In this document: positions 35,042 through 43,810 of the stretch, piece after piece
How the letters are laid out: every line of letters begins with the position of its first letter
How positions within the stretch are numbered: the first letter of the stretch is position 1
Assembly (NCBI GenBank): GCA_020025595.1
Contig: JAHHRV010000003.1
Span: forward strand, 1 to 64,000
Source: Oscillospiraceae bacterium
GTDB taxonomy: Bacteria; Bacillota; Clostridia; Oscillospirales; Oscillospiraceae
Direction of reading: 5' to 3'
DNA: 64,000 nucleotides
Translations under genes and position numbers: made by a program
The notes under the pieces: model-generated
Database searches by the model: none
What the model saw: the letters and a program-made list of their open reading frames with translations, nothing else
What the model was told of the DNA's origin: nothing

Positions 35042-36970
35042 TTACACTTCCTGCTTGCTGTGGGGGAAGAGCCGTGCATCTGTATGGGGCAGGAAGCAGG
35101 CTGCCACAAAGGAATCCATATATCCCGGATAAGTGGACAGCTCCAGGTAGGTGATATTGCTCATAACCTCGCTGCATTTTTCCAGTGCAGCATCGCTGAT
35201 GGTCATGGCGTAAGCGCCGGTCAGAGAGGAGTTGCCGATGTAGCTGAACTTATCCAGCTCCACATCCGGGAACATACCAATGTTCACAGCGTTTGCCATG
35301 TTGATGCCGGAACCGATGCCGCCTGCGACATAGACATGATCGATCAGATCCACAGTCATATCCACGCTCTGCAGCAAGGTATCGATTGCGGAGAAAATAG
35401 CACCCTTAGCACGGATGAAGTTGTCAATATCCACTTCGTTGATGGAGATTTCACGACCGGTCTCGGATTCTTCCGCAAAGGCCAGCACATAGCGGCCGCT
35501 GCCGTGGCGATCCCGCAGGACGCGCTTGCCTTCTCTGACAAACAGGCCCTTGGCGTTGATGATACCGCAGCGGAACAGCTCGGAGATGATATCGATGATA
35601 CCACTGCCGCAGATACCCACGCTCTTCTGTCCCGGGTCGCCCACGATGGACAGGGTCGGCTCCATGGTGTCTTTATCAATGGTGCAAGCTTCGATGGCGC
35701 CGTCAGTTGCACGCATACCGCAGGAGATATCGCCGCCTTCAAATGCGGGGCCTGCAGAGCACGCACAGCTCATCAGGAAATCCCGGTTGCCGAAGACGAT
35801 TTCGCCATTGGTACCCAGGTCGATAAACAGGCTCATCTCATCCTTGTCCCAGATCAGGGAAGCCAAAGTACCGGCAGTGATATCGCCGCCCACATAGGAA
35901 CCGATGTTGGGCGCAATGCTCACAGGAGCCAGCGGATGAGCAGGCAGATGCAGGTCACCTGCCAGCAGTCCCTCCCAACTGAAGAAGCTGGGGACATAAG
36001 GCTCCATGCGGATGCTCTCGGCATCCACACCCAGAAGCAGATGGTTCATAGTAGTATTTGCACCGATGCACATACGCACGATGCTGCGGGCGTTCAGACC
36101 GATGCTCTTGCACAGATTGGCAATGATAGGGTTCAGAGTTTCCTTGACAATGGCATCCTGCAGCTTCTTCTTGCCGCCGGGACGGCCCTGCTCAATGATT
36201 CTGTTGATGACATCGGCGCCAAAACGGATCTGGCCGTTGCCGGAAGAGCCCTTAGCAAGGATCTTGCCATTGGTCAGGTCGATCAGAACCATGGTCACTG
36301 TTGTTGTACCGATATCGATGGCACAGCCCACCAGCTTGTTGTCCTCTGCGGGGCAGATATCCATACATTCAAAACGATCGTCAAACAGCTGGCCCTTGAC
36401 GCAGACATGGAAGCCGCACTCACGCAGGGTGGATGCCATTTTCAGCATCACCGCAAAGGGAATATGTACTTTCTCAACGCCGGTAGCCTCCTGAATTGCC
36501 CAGGTCAGACGCTCGTTGTCGGGCATGGTATCTTCCAGACATGGCTCGCTCATGGTTAAATCCAGCGCACGGAACTTGTTCTCGAAGCAGATTCCGGCCT
36601 GCTTCAGATTTTCCTGCAGTTCCTCAAAGATGGCAACTTCCTTGCCGGAGGACAGGTCTGCAGTCTTCATTCTGGACTGATAGGCAGAGGCAATATCCGG
36701 AACAAACACCGTAACATCGCCAACGACCTTGGAATTACAGCTCAGTCTCCAGCCAGCTTCGTACTCTTCGTCAGTAATGTGGCGGCTCTTAATGCTTTCC
36801 AGCTCGCCTTCCACCAGTTTGACTCGGCACTTGCCGCAGGAGCCGTTGCCGGAGCAGGGGGCATCGATAGCCACATTGGCTCTTCTTGCCAGTTCCAGCA
36901 GGTTATCACCGGGGTTGCATTCCACGCTTACAGGCTGCGCGCCTTCGATTTCAAAGATCACTTTACTCAT
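35042..36970 (-). CDS. Reductive activator of corrinoid protein (RACo-type, 2Fe-2S plus ASKHA domain)
   Basis: The 642-residue protein has an N-terminal plant-type [2Fe-2S] ferredoxin domain with CSGNGSCGKC (about 39-48) and a fourth Cys in LSCNSKV (about 78). A middle linker is followed by a DUF4445/ASKHA ATPase domain with AIDIGTTTVTMVLIDL at about 232 and FIDLGTNGEIVFGN later. RACo enzymes use ATP to drive electrons onto inactive Co(II) corrinoid, restoring methyl transfer. The likely partner is the CoFeSP encoded next door. AGGAG precedes the ATG, and the gene has its own promoter. Confidence 0.92.
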   Translation of the reverse strand: MSKVIFEIEGAQPVSVECNPGDNLLELARRANVAIDAPCSGNGSCGKCRVKLVEGELESIKSRHITDEEYEAGWRLSCNSKVVGDVTVFVPDIASAYQSRMKTADLSSGKEVAIFEELQENLKQAGICFENKFRALDLTMSEPCLEDTMPDNERLTWAIQEATGVEKVHIPFAVMLKMASTLRECGFHVCVKGQLFDDRFECMDICPAEDNKLVGCAIDIGTTTVTMVLIDLTNGKILAKGSSGNGQIRFGADVINRIIEQGRPGGKKKLQDAIVKETLNPIIANLCKSIGLNARSIVRMCIGANTTMNHLLLGVDAESIRMEPYVPSFFSWEGLLAGDLHLPAHPLAPVSIAPNIGSYVGGDITAGTLASLIWDKDEMSLFIDLGTNGEIVFGNRDFLMSCACSAGPAFEGGDISCGMRATDGAIEACTIDKDTMEPTLSIVGDPGQKSVGICGSGIIDIISELFRCGIINAKGLFVREGKRVLRDRHGSGRYVLAFAEESETGREISINEVDIDNFIRAKGAIFSAIDTLLQSVDMTVDLIDHVYVAGGIGSGINMANAVNIGMFPDVELDKFSYIGNSSLTGAYAMTISDAALEKCSEVMSNITYLELSTYPGYMDSFVAACFLPHTDARLFPHSKQEV

Positions 36971-37017
36971 ATGTCATTCTCCTAAAATCGGTTGGTTTTC
37001 AGTACTCATATACTGAT

Positions 37018-37046
37018 AGTATACCGATTTTGTCCATGTTTGTCAA
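37018..37046 (-). promoter_or_regulatory. Strong promoter of the corrinoid activator gene
   Basis: TTGACA at 37041-37046 and TATACT at 37018-37023 on the minus strand, 17-bp spacer. It lies directly after the terminator that closes the acs genes, so the activator is separately controlled. Confidence 0.85.
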
Positions 37047-37067
37047 CGGAAATGCTCACCGGTATAG

Positions 37068-37100
37068 CAAAAGCCGGAAGGGTAAAAACCCTTCCGGCTT
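37068..37100 (-). terminator. Terminator after the acs genes and repeat array
   Basis: GCCGGAAGGG and CCCTTCCGGC arms with a 6-base loop and a TTTT tail on the minus strand. Confidence 0.88.
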
Positions 37101-37121
37101 CATTGAAAATCTAAGCGAATC

Positions 37122-37446
37122 GATTCTGTGCCATGTGTCGTTATCGAGCATGCCCAATGGTCTGACGACCACTGACCAGATCGGTCACGCATTGGCTGCA
37201 AGCACTGCTTGCTTACAGATTCCTAACGATTCAGTTCCGCGCCATGTGTCGTTACCGAGCACGCCCAATGGCCTAACGATCACTGACCAAGTCGGTCACG
37301 CATTGGCTGCAAGCACTGCTTGCTTACAGATTCCTAACGATTCAGTTCCGCGCCATGTGTCGTTACCGAGCACGCCCAATGGCCTAACGACCACTGACCA
37401 AGTCGGTCACGTATTGGCTGCAAGCACTGCTTGCTTACAGATCCAG
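37122..37446 (-). repeat. Three tandem 111-bp imperfect repeats in the 3' untranslated region of acsC-acsE
   Basis: The block starting GCCATGTGTCG recurs at 37130, 37241 and 37352, a period of exactly 111 bp. The two gene-proximal copies are nearly identical and the distal one has drifted at several bases. On the minus strand each copy holds GCAAGC-AGT-GCTTGC, then TGACC-GACTT-GGTCA inside a CCAATG/CATTGG stem. The copy next to the gene includes its stop codon. No coding role is apparent. Confidence 0.85.
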
Positions 37447-39720
37447 GTAGGAGTCAGAGTACAGAACGTGATCCTTGAAGATATCACAGGACTTGATGGT
37501 CTCCATCAGGCGCAGGTCACAGGGGTTGACGATAGCGGAGGTCAGGCCCTGCATCATTGCCATAGCGACCAGAGCGGAGTCCATGATGGGACGGACAGCC
37601 TTGGGAGCGCCGTTGGAGTTGTTGGACAGACCACCGGTGGACTTCAGGCCTTCGTCAGCGAACATCTTGATAGCGTTCAGGACGTCCATCTGCTTATCCT
37701 GCATGCCCTTGACAACCAGGAACAGGGGGTCGAACCACAGGTCGGTAGCTTCCATACCCAGGCTCAGGCCACGCTCCAGCATGTCATGGCAGTGCTTCAT
37801 ACGCTCTTCGTTGTCCTTAGCGATACCGTCTGCAGAACACAGAGCGATACAGATTGCATCGTTAGCAGCAGCCAGGTCGATGTTGGAGATACGAGAACCA
37901 GCGTCAGCGGAGTTGACGATGGGCTTGCCGTTGGTACGGTTGTAAACCTTGATACCAGCCTCGATAGCACGCTTGTTAGCGGTATCCAGAGCCAGAGGAA
38001 CATTGTTGAAGTTCTCCTGCAGCAGCTTAACAGCCCACATCATACGCTCGGGACCGTCCTTCTCAGCAGGTCCGATGTTGACGTCCAGGTAGGTAGCGCC
38101 GGCAGCGATCTGCTCAGCAGCACGCTTCAGGATAGGAGCGGGATCGCGCTCGTCCATAGCCTTACGGATGGACGGAGAGATGCAGTGGATACGCTCGCCG
38201 ATGGTGACGAAGGTCTTGGACTCGGGGTTGTGGCCCTTGTACTTAACACCCATGTCAACGATTTCGATCTTGGGAACCTTGGTCTCCAGCAGTTCCTCGA
38301 AGGACAGCTCCTTGACCTCTTCCACAGCGCCAGCAGCGGCAGCCTTGGCAGCGGACTCAGCAGCAGCGGCGGCAGCAGCAGCCTCGTACTCCTTGTCCTT
38401 GATGTACTTGGGCAGCTGAACAGCTTCCAGAGGACCGACAACAACATTCCAGTTGGGCAGCTTCTCCTGGATCTCGCCCTTCATAACGGCAACCTTGCCG
38501 GGGATGATCAGGGTACGGTTCTTGATCTTGTTCTCCAGGTCGTTCTCGTCGAAGAACTTCTTGACGGTGGTGGAGGAGAACTTACCTGCAGCCCATGCAG
38601 TCAGAACGGACATACCGGAAGCATCGGTGATCAGCAGGTTTACAGGAGCATTGGAACGCTCCAATTCACCGGAAACCAGGAAGTAGGTCAGAGCGAAGTC
38701 AACAGTCAGACAGCAGGGAGAATTCTCATCAGCGCCGTTGATGGGGTAGATCTTAGCCTCAACCTTCATGGGCTTCTGAGGATCGGTGAAGATGTTCTGA
38801 CGCAGGCCGTACAGAGGCAGAGCCTGAGCGTAGGTCATCTGGTCCATAACAACGATGGAGCCGTACTTTTCAATGAACATGGTAGCATATGCAGTCTGCA
38901 GATGCTCGTTGTCCTTAGCAAAACGGGTCAGGTTAACGATGGAGGGGTAACCGAAGCTGCGGTCGCCGTCCTTCAGAGCGGTACGACGGACGTTAACAGC
39001 GTTAGCCAGAGTCTCCTTAGCAGTAGCAGCGGTGACATCCAGAATCAGGTTCTTGTTGCCCTTAGCTTCCAGATTCTTCACGGTGTCGTACAGGTCGGAG
39101 ATGTTGTTAGCCCAAACACCCAGGGTAACACCGGCAGCGGTAGCAACCTCGTTCATAGCTTCCCAGTTCTCGGGAGTAGCGCCATCCAGAACGGGCTTGC
39201 CAGCCTTGCATACTTCCAGAGCAGCCTTAGCGCACTCAACATCCCAGCATTCCAGGACCAGTGCACGGCCGGTAGCAGCAGCCTTTTCAACCAGAGCGGT
39301 GTAAGCAGCAGCATCGTTGCCTCTGTTGGAAACGAAGATAGCTTCCACGTACATACGCTCGCCGATACGTTCGTAGTCGATCTTAGCCATGTCAGCCAGC
39401 TTTGCATCGACAGTAGCAGCATCCATTTCGGTGTCAACAGACACAGCAAAACGGGTTTCGCTGACCAGAGTCTTCTCGTGACGGAACAGAACAGTTTCGC
39501 CGCCCAGCTTCAGGCCGTTACCGATCTCGATGGTCTTCATCAGAGGAGCGGTAGCCTCGGACAGGGTTGCGATTGCGTCTTCAGAGAAGTAAGGGCACTT
39601 GGACAGCTCAACAGCACCCTGAGCGACCTTCATACAGAAAGCCATACAGGTGGGGCTGCCGCACTCCTTACAGTTTTTCTTGGGAGACAGCTTAAAAATG
39701 TCAAGACCTTTCAGAGCCAT
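37435..39720 (-). CDS. acsC-acsE: Fused corrinoid iron-sulfur protein large subunit (AcsC) and methyl-THF methyltransferase (AcsE)
   Basis: The 761-residue protein joins two Wood-Ljungdahl proteins. Residues 1-440 are AcsC: an N-terminal [4Fe-4S] site CKECGSPTCMAFCMKVAQG, then a TIM-barrel and cobamide-binding part ending QLPKYIKDKE. An Ala-rich stretch (about 443-465) and a linker lead to residues 502-761, a full pterin-binding methyltransferase: VTIGERIHCIS, DERDPAP, YLDVNIGPA, LALDTAN, GLSNNSNGAP. It would move the methyl of methyl-THF to cobalt within one chain. The two are separate genes in model acetogens. It follows acsD by 21 bp. Confidence 0.9.
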   Translation of the reverse strand: MALKGLDIFKLSPKKNCKECGSPTCMAFCMKVAQGAVELSKCPYFSEDAIATLSEATAPLMKTIEIGNGLKLGGETVLFRHEKTLVSETRFAVSVDTEMDAATVDAKLADMAKIDYERIGERMYVEAIFVSNRGNDAAAYTALVEKAAATGRALVLECWDVECAKAALEVCKAGKPVLDGATPENWEAMNEVATAAGVTLGVWANNISDLYDTVKNLEAKGNKNLILDVTAATAKETLANAVNVRRTALKDGDRSFGYPSIVNLTRFAKDNEHLQTAYATMFIEKYGSIVVMDQMTYAQALPLYGLRQNIFTDPQKPMKVEAKIYPINGADENSPCCLTVDFALTYFLVSGELERSNAPVNLLITDASGMSVLTAWAAGKFSSTTVKKFFDENDLENKIKNRTLIIPGKVAVMKGEIQEKLPNWNVVVGPLEAVQLPKYIKDKEYEAAAAAAAAESAAKAAAAGAVEEVKELSFEELLETKVPKIEIVDMGVKYKGHNPESKTFVTIGERIHCISPSIRKAMDERDPAPILKRAAEQIAAGATYLDVNIGPAEKDGPERMMWAVKLLQENFNNVPLALDTANKRAIEAGIKVYNRTNGKPIVNSADAGSRISNIDLAAANDAICIALCSADGIAKDNEERMKHCHDMLERGLSLGMEATDLWFDPLFLVVKGMQDKQMDVLNAIKMFADEGLKSTGGLSNNSNGAPKAVRPIMDSALVAMAMMQGLTSAIVNPCDLRLMETIKSCDIFKDHVLYSDSYLDL

Positions 39721-39741
39721 TATATGTATCCTCCTTACCGA

Positions 39742-40683
39742 TTAGACAAGTTCAGTGATGAACTTCTTGATGGTGGCAACAGCAGCAGGATGACGCATGA
39801 TGACAGCGTCAGCGCCGCCGGTCAGGTTAGCAGCAGCGGTGGAAACTTCCATACCGATTGCACGCTCTTCCTGATCGCCCCACTCGGGAACATCTTCAGC
39901 GGTAGCCACAGATTCCTTAACGCCCCAGGTGTCAGGAGAGACAGGAGCGATGATGGGCATCTGCAGATCCTCATCGGACTGAGCCAGAGCAGCAGCACGA
40001 ACGCGATCCAGAGTGGATGCGACATACTCGAAGCCGTAGCCGACAGCAGCGGTACCGATGTTCATAACGATGTTCTCAGGATTGATGGACAGGCCCTTCA
40101 GCATGATATTCAGCTGCTTAGCCAGGTTGATGTCGTCAGCGGTTTCAGCACCGACCTTCTGGCCGTAAGCCAGAGCGACGGAAGCACCAACGGTCTTGTA
40201 GTCTTCGGACTTAGCAGACATCACCAGGATGTTCTTGCCCTGCAGAGCCTCAGCGATCTTGCCGAACAGCTCGCCGTCCTTTTCCATGTTCTTGCAGCCC
40301 ATGATAACGATAGGCAGAGAAACAGCATCAGCAACAGCCTTAGCATCAGCCACGCAGTCCTCAACAGAGCGGTTAGCGCCGTTGGGGTCAGCAGACTCGA
40401 AGTGCAGGCACAGGAAGTCAGCGCCCTCCATGGTCTCAGCCTTCTTAGCGAAGTCAGCCATGGTGGTGCAGCCTGCGTAGAACTCCTTCAGACCGGGAGC
40501 GGTCCATTCGGAAGCTGCGTCAGAGATTTCAATACCGATCTTGGGTGCATTTTCGATGGGTGCATCGAAAGTGTAGAAGGGCAGTACATTCTGACCGCCG
40601 ATGACTGTAGCCTTGTCACCGGTGCCCAGGGTAACGGCATTGATATGCGCACTGTATGCCTGCTTCTTGGGAACGAAAGACAT
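39742..40683 (-). CDS. acsD: Corrinoid iron-sulfur protein small subunit
   Basis: The 313-residue TIM-barrel protein matches the delta/small subunit of the corrinoid iron-sulfur protein, which pairs with AcsC to carry the cobamide methyl group to acetyl-CoA synthase. The family sequence is recognisable in VTLGTGDKATVIGGQNVLPF, FDAPIENAPKIGIEISD and NIGTAAVGYGFEYVAST. It lies directly upstream of the acsC-acsE fusion, with a shared transcript. No acetyl-CoA synthase or CO dehydrogenase catalytic gene is adjacent. Confidence 0.92.
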   Translation of the reverse strand: MSFVPKKQAYSAHINAVTLGTGDKATVIGGQNVLPFYTFDAPIENAPKIGIEISDAASEWTAPGLKEFYAGCTTMADFAKKAETMEGADFLCLHFESADPNGANRSVEDCVADAKAVADAVSLPIVIMGCKNMEKDGELFGKIAEALQGKNILVMSAKSEDYKTVGASVALAYGQKVGAETADDINLAKQLNIMLKGLSINPENIVMNIGTAAVGYGFEYVASTLDRVRAAALAQSDEDLQMPIIAPVSPDTWGVKESVATAEDVPEWGDQEERAIGMEVSTAAANLTGGADAVIMRHPAAVATIKKFITELV

Positions 40684-40755
40684 AGTAATTATCCCCCTTA
40701 TTTAGGTTAAAAAATTTATAAACGAACTAAAAGCGGCTTTTCTTCTCAGGAATGC

Positions 40756-40793
40756 CGTTCCAGATCTTTCGTATTTACCAAAGATCTGGAACG
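40756..40793 (-). other. Intercistronic perfect 14-bp hairpin between cooC and acsD
   Basis: CGTTCCAGATCTTT (40756-40769) and its exact complement (40780-40793) frame a 10-base loop. There is no T tract on the minus strand, so it is more likely a processing or stability element than a terminator. It sits in the 147-bp gap between two genes of the operon. Confidence 0.6.
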
Positions 40794-40830
40794 ACACTCC
40801 CTGCGGTCGCAAGCCTTGACCGATTTTTTC

Positions 40831-41601
40831 TTACAGGCCCAGATCCTGCATAATGCCTCTCAGGGCAACCTTCACAGGATTGTTCTGGTCCAGTTTTGCA
40901 GAGGGTTCACCGTTGCAGTCGCAGCGATAAACTTCATCATCCTGGGGCAGGACGCCCAGCAGCTCCAGACCGTGCTTATCGATCTCTGCCTTGATGCCTT
41001 CATCCAGAATGCCATTGGGTGCACGATTGATGATCAGGCCCATCTTGCCGGGCTTGAGTTCCATCTCATCGATCATCTCAGCGATCCGTGCAACCGCCTG
41101 GACGCCTCTGCGTGAGCAGTCGGAAATGAGCAGCATGGTGTCCACATGAGGCAGCGTGCCTCTGGCCACATGTTCAAGTCCTGCTTCATTATCCATGACG
41201 ATATAGGAATAGTTGTTGGCGTATTTGTCCACCTGAGCCTTCAGCACGCCATTGACATAGCAATAGCAGCCCTTGCCCTGAGTGCGGCCCATGACCAGCA
41301 TATCAAAATCGTCCTCTTCCACCAGAGCAGAATTAAACTTGAACTCAGCGTATTCTGCTTTGGTCATGCCAGCAGGAATGGTACCCTTCAGCTCTGCCTG
41401 AGCCATCTCCTCACGGATCTGACCCAAAGAGGTTTCCACTTCTACGCCCAGAACCTCGTTGAGGTTGGAGTTTGCATCAGCGTCGACCACCAGAACGGGG
41501 CCACGATTTTTCTTGCACAGATAATCAATCAGCATGCCGCAGGTGGTGGTTTTACCCACGCCGCCCTTACCGGCCACTGCAATGGTATGGGGTGTTGCCA
41601 T
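40831..41601 (-). CDS. cooC: CooC/AcsF-type nickel-insertion ATPase
   Basis: The 256-residue P-loop ATPase begins IAVAGKGGVGKTTTCG (deviant Walker A), has VLVVDADANSNL as the Walker B region, and carries the CxC metal motif in GKGCYCYVNGVL (about 110). CooC and AcsF proteins load nickel into CO dehydrogenase or acetyl-CoA synthase. Its presence implies that such enzymes are encoded elsewhere in this genome. ATG at 41601 is used; a TTG six bases upstream is also possible. It lies between metF and acsD. Confidence 0.9.
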   Translation of the reverse strand: MATPHTIAVAGKGGVGKTTTCGMLIDYLCKKNRGPVLVVDADANSNLNEVLGVEVETSLGQIREEMAQAELKGTIPAGMTKAEYAEFKFNSALVEEDDFDMLVMGRTQGKGCYCYVNGVLKAQVDKYANNYSYIVMDNEAGLEHVARGTLPHVDTMLLISDCSRRGVQAVARIAEMIDEMELKPGKMGLIINRAPNGILDEGIKAEIDKHGLELLGVLPQDDEVYRCDCNGEPSAKLDQNNPVKVALRGIMQDLGL

Positions 41602-41643
41602 AAACAAATTACTCCTTTGACTGACAAAATGCGATTGGGGTAA

Positions 41644-41662
41644 TGGCTCCCGGAGTGGGAGC
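41644..41662 (-). other. Short intercistronic hairpin between metF and cooC
   Basis: TGGCTCCC and GGGAGCCA arms with a 5-base loop and no T tract; it lies 15 bases past the metF stop and may set the relative amount of the downstream message. Confidence 0.5.
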
Positions 41663-41676
41663 CATTATCTAAGAAA

Positions 41677-42606
41677 TCAAATGAGGTCCAGCAGGCCAGC
41701 TTCCTTGGCAATGAGGGCAACATCGTCGAACTTGTTCAGTGCGTACAGATGGATGCCGTTGATGCCGCAGGAGCGGTACTCGTCGATCTGCTTGATGGTG
41801 TACTCGATGCCAGCTTCGCGGAAAGCAGCCTTCTTGCCAGCCACATTAGCATCGAAAGGCTCAGCACAGAAAGGATCGGGGAAGATCCAGTTCTTGGAGA
41901 TGATCTCGCACAGTTCACGAGGCATCACGCAGCCGTTGCGGGACAGAGCCATGTTGATGGTAGCCTTCTGGTCCAGGATGGGCATGATACCCACGTCCAC
42001 GGGCATCCAGATACCTGCAGCACGGATAGCGTCCAGCCAGTAACGGAACTGATCCATATCCCAGCACAGCTGAGTCATGATGTAGTCAGCGCCATTGTCC
42101 TGCTTCTGCTTCAGGAAAGCGATATCAGCCTCCAGGCTGCGGCACTGAATGTGGCCCTCGGGAGAACCAGCAACAGCGATGGTGAACTTATCACCGAACT
42201 CCTGACGGACGAACTTAACCAGCTCGGTTGCGTAGTGCAGGTCACCGCCGGTACCGTTCCAGCCGAAGGGCAGGTCGCCGCGCAGAGCCAGCATATGGTT
42301 GATGCCATGATCCAGATAGTTCTGCAGCTGCTCCTTGATGCCTTCCTTGGTGTTGCCGATGCAGGTGAAGTGAGTAACACCGGTGGTCTTGCCGTCCTTG
42401 ACGATCTTGTCCAGGACTTCCAGGTTCTTACCAACATTGGTGCCGCCTGCGCCGTAGGTGCAGGAAATGTAGTCGGGATTCAGGGTGTACAACTTCTCCA
42501 GCACGCCGCCCTCACCGCACAGCTTTTCCATGCCGACATCGGTCTTGGGGGGGAATACTTCGAAGGAGAATGCACTGCGATTGTCCAAAATGTCCATAAC
42601 GCTCAT
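41677..42606 (-). CDS. metF: Methylenetetrahydrofolate reductase
   Basis: The 309-residue TIM-barrel flavoprotein has the family motifs FSFEVFPPKTDVG near the start, SCTYGAGGTNVGK, LRGDLPFG and FLKQKQDNGADYIMTQLCWD. It reduces methylene-THF to methyl-THF, the methyl donor used by the AcsE domain two genes downstream. Length fits the short bacterial form. AGGAGG precedes the ATG. It is the first gene of the minus-strand transcript and has a recognisable promoter. Confidence 0.94.
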   Translation of the reverse strand: MSVMDILDNRSAFSFEVFPPKTDVGMEKLCGEGGVLEKLYTLNPDYISCTYGAGGTNVGKNLEVLDKIVKDGKTTGVTHFTCIGNTKEGIKEQLQNYLDHGINHMLALRGDLPFGWNGTGGDLHYATELVKFVRQEFGDKFTIAVAGSPEGHIQCRSLEADIAFLKQKQDNGADYIMTQLCWDMDQFRYWLDAIRAAGIWMPVDVGIMPILDQKATINMALSRNGCVMPRELCEIISKNWIFPDPFCAEPFDANVAGKKAAFREAGIEYTIKQIDEYRSCGINGIHLYALNKFDDVALIAKEAGLLDLI

Positions 42607-42693
42607 TTGAATTTACCTCCTAAATTTAAGCAATTACTTGCTTTTTAGCATACGATTTTTATGGGCGCACTACGCCCATATCGATACAACGAT

Positions 42694-42722
42694 ATCGTAT
42701 CATAGATGAATTGTAAATTCAA
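42694..42722 (-). promoter_or_regulatory. Promoter of the metF-cooC-acsD-acsCE transcript
   Basis: TTGAAT at 42717-42722 and TACGAT at 42694-42699 on the minus strand, 17-bp spacer. A GC-rich hairpin (ATGGGCG/CGCCCAT, 42661-42679) lies in the leader. Confidence 0.65.
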
Positions 42723-42801
42723 CCCACATTTTAACTAAATATGACTAAAATTCTTCTATTTTTTTATTTCACACAAAAATCAGCATCCAATTTTCGGTCT
42801 A

Positions 42802-43029
42802 TCAGATTCTTGTAAAGGAAAATGTCTGCATCAACCCATCGCAAACAGTATCCACCACGATGCTTCCATCGTTTTTGCGATCCACTGCGATCTCGATCTG
42901 CTCCCCTTTGAGCAGATTGCGGACATATTCCACCGGATCGTCGGTTTCGATTTCCTCGATCAGGACATCGCGCATCTGGTTGTTTTTGCACAGATTCTTG
43001 ATTTCTCTGACCATCTCATATTCAGGCAC
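42802..43029 (-). CDS. Small hypothetical protein (75 aa)
   Basis: The frame starts at GTG 43029, with AGGGGG seven bases upstream, and encodes a soluble acidic 75-residue protein with one Cys in the first third and one near the end. No family is recognised. Its position just upstream of the metF promoter, on the same strand, hints at a link to the C1 cluster, but that is inference. Codon use is like the neighbours. Confidence 0.65.
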   Translation of the reverse strand: MPEYEMVREIKNLCKNNQMRDVLIEEIETDDPVEYVRNLLKGEQIEIAVDRKNDGSIVVDTVCDGLMQTFSFTRI

Positions 43030-43090
43030 TGCGACACCCCCTTCCCTTATAATTTACCACATAATGGAAACATTTTTCAACCATTTAATG

Positions 43091-43125
43091 AAAAAATCAT
43101 CCTACAAATCGCAGGATGATTTTTG
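43091..43125 (-). terminator. Terminator of the DUF2461 gene
   Basis: AAAATCATCCT and its complement form an 11-bp stem with T-rich minus-strand sequence after it. Confidence 0.85.
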
Positions 43126-43126
43126 A

Positions 43127-43777
43127 TTACGGATTTCCGAATTGTTCGAGATACCGAGTCAGCGGTGTCAGGGCCGTAATCAGCGTTCTTGCACGCTGGG
43201 CAAGCTCCGGACTGAAGGTCCCTTCGCCGAATTCCTCCTGACGGATGCAGGCGAAATTTCCTTTCCAGCTGTAAAACCGCTCCAGACGCTCATCCGGACA
43301 GGGCTTGCTGCGCTTGTACTCGTCCGCGGTGATTTTGATTCCGGTTTCCCGTTCCGTCTGCTCGATCAGCGCCAGAAAATGCTCCGGCTCCCGGGCGATG
43401 GTCTTGCGGAACTGCTCCATCATAGCAGCTTTGGGCTTCCAGAACACCATGCCATAGCTGACGCCCTCCGGAGTGATTTCAAAATACTGGCAGGGATTTT
43501 CCGTCCACCACTGGACATCCCGGCGAATGCTGATCCACAGACTCTCTTTATAAGGCACCGGGTAGTGCAGTCTGGCATCCCGGTAAATCCGGCTGACCTT
43601 CAATATCATGCCCGGCTCGTCCAGGAACGGCTCGAACAGATACTGTCCCAGCGCCTTCATCGGTTCATATAAATACCGGGTGTAGTCCTTTTTGTGCTCC
43701 AGGAACCATTCCCGGTTGTTATTCAGGCGAATACCCCAGAGAAAGTCCACGGTTTCCGGGGAGAATCCTTCAAACAT
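43127..43777 (-). CDS. DUF2461 domain protein
   Basis: The 216-residue protein matches DUF2461: LNNNREWFLEHKKDY near the start, then SRIYRDARLHYPVPYKESLWISI and GMVFWKPKAAMMEQFRKTI. Proteins of this family are widespread, soluble and uncharacterised. AAGGAGG lies upstream of the ATG. It is a single gene with its own promoter and terminator, and the promoter abuts the folT terminator. Confidence 0.9.
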   Translation of the reverse strand: MFEGFSPETVDFLWGIRLNNNREWFLEHKKDYTRYLYEPMKALGQYLFEPFLDEPGMILKVSRIYRDARLHYPVPYKESLWISIRRDVQWWTENPCQYFEITPEGVSYGMVFWKPKAAMMEQFRKTIAREPEHFLALIEQTERETGIKITADEYKRSKPCPDERLERFYSWKGNFACIRQEEFGEGTFSPELAQRARTLITALTPLTRYLEQFGNP

Positions 43778-43810
43778 ACTATTCCTCCTTACAGTCTGCC
43801 GTTTTTCGAT

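Noticed and set aside
37122..37446. CRISPR array
   Set aside because: The units are 111 bp and continuous, with no short repeat alternating with unique spacers, and no cas genes are near.
36886..40710. Plus-strand open frame of 1274 codons
   Set aside because: It is the antisense shadow of acsC-acsE, acsD and the repeats; the minus strand has clear protein families, ribosome sites and a promoter.
41529..41723. Minus-strand 64-codon frame between metF and cooC
   Set aside because: It overlaps the ends of both real genes and has no ribosome site.
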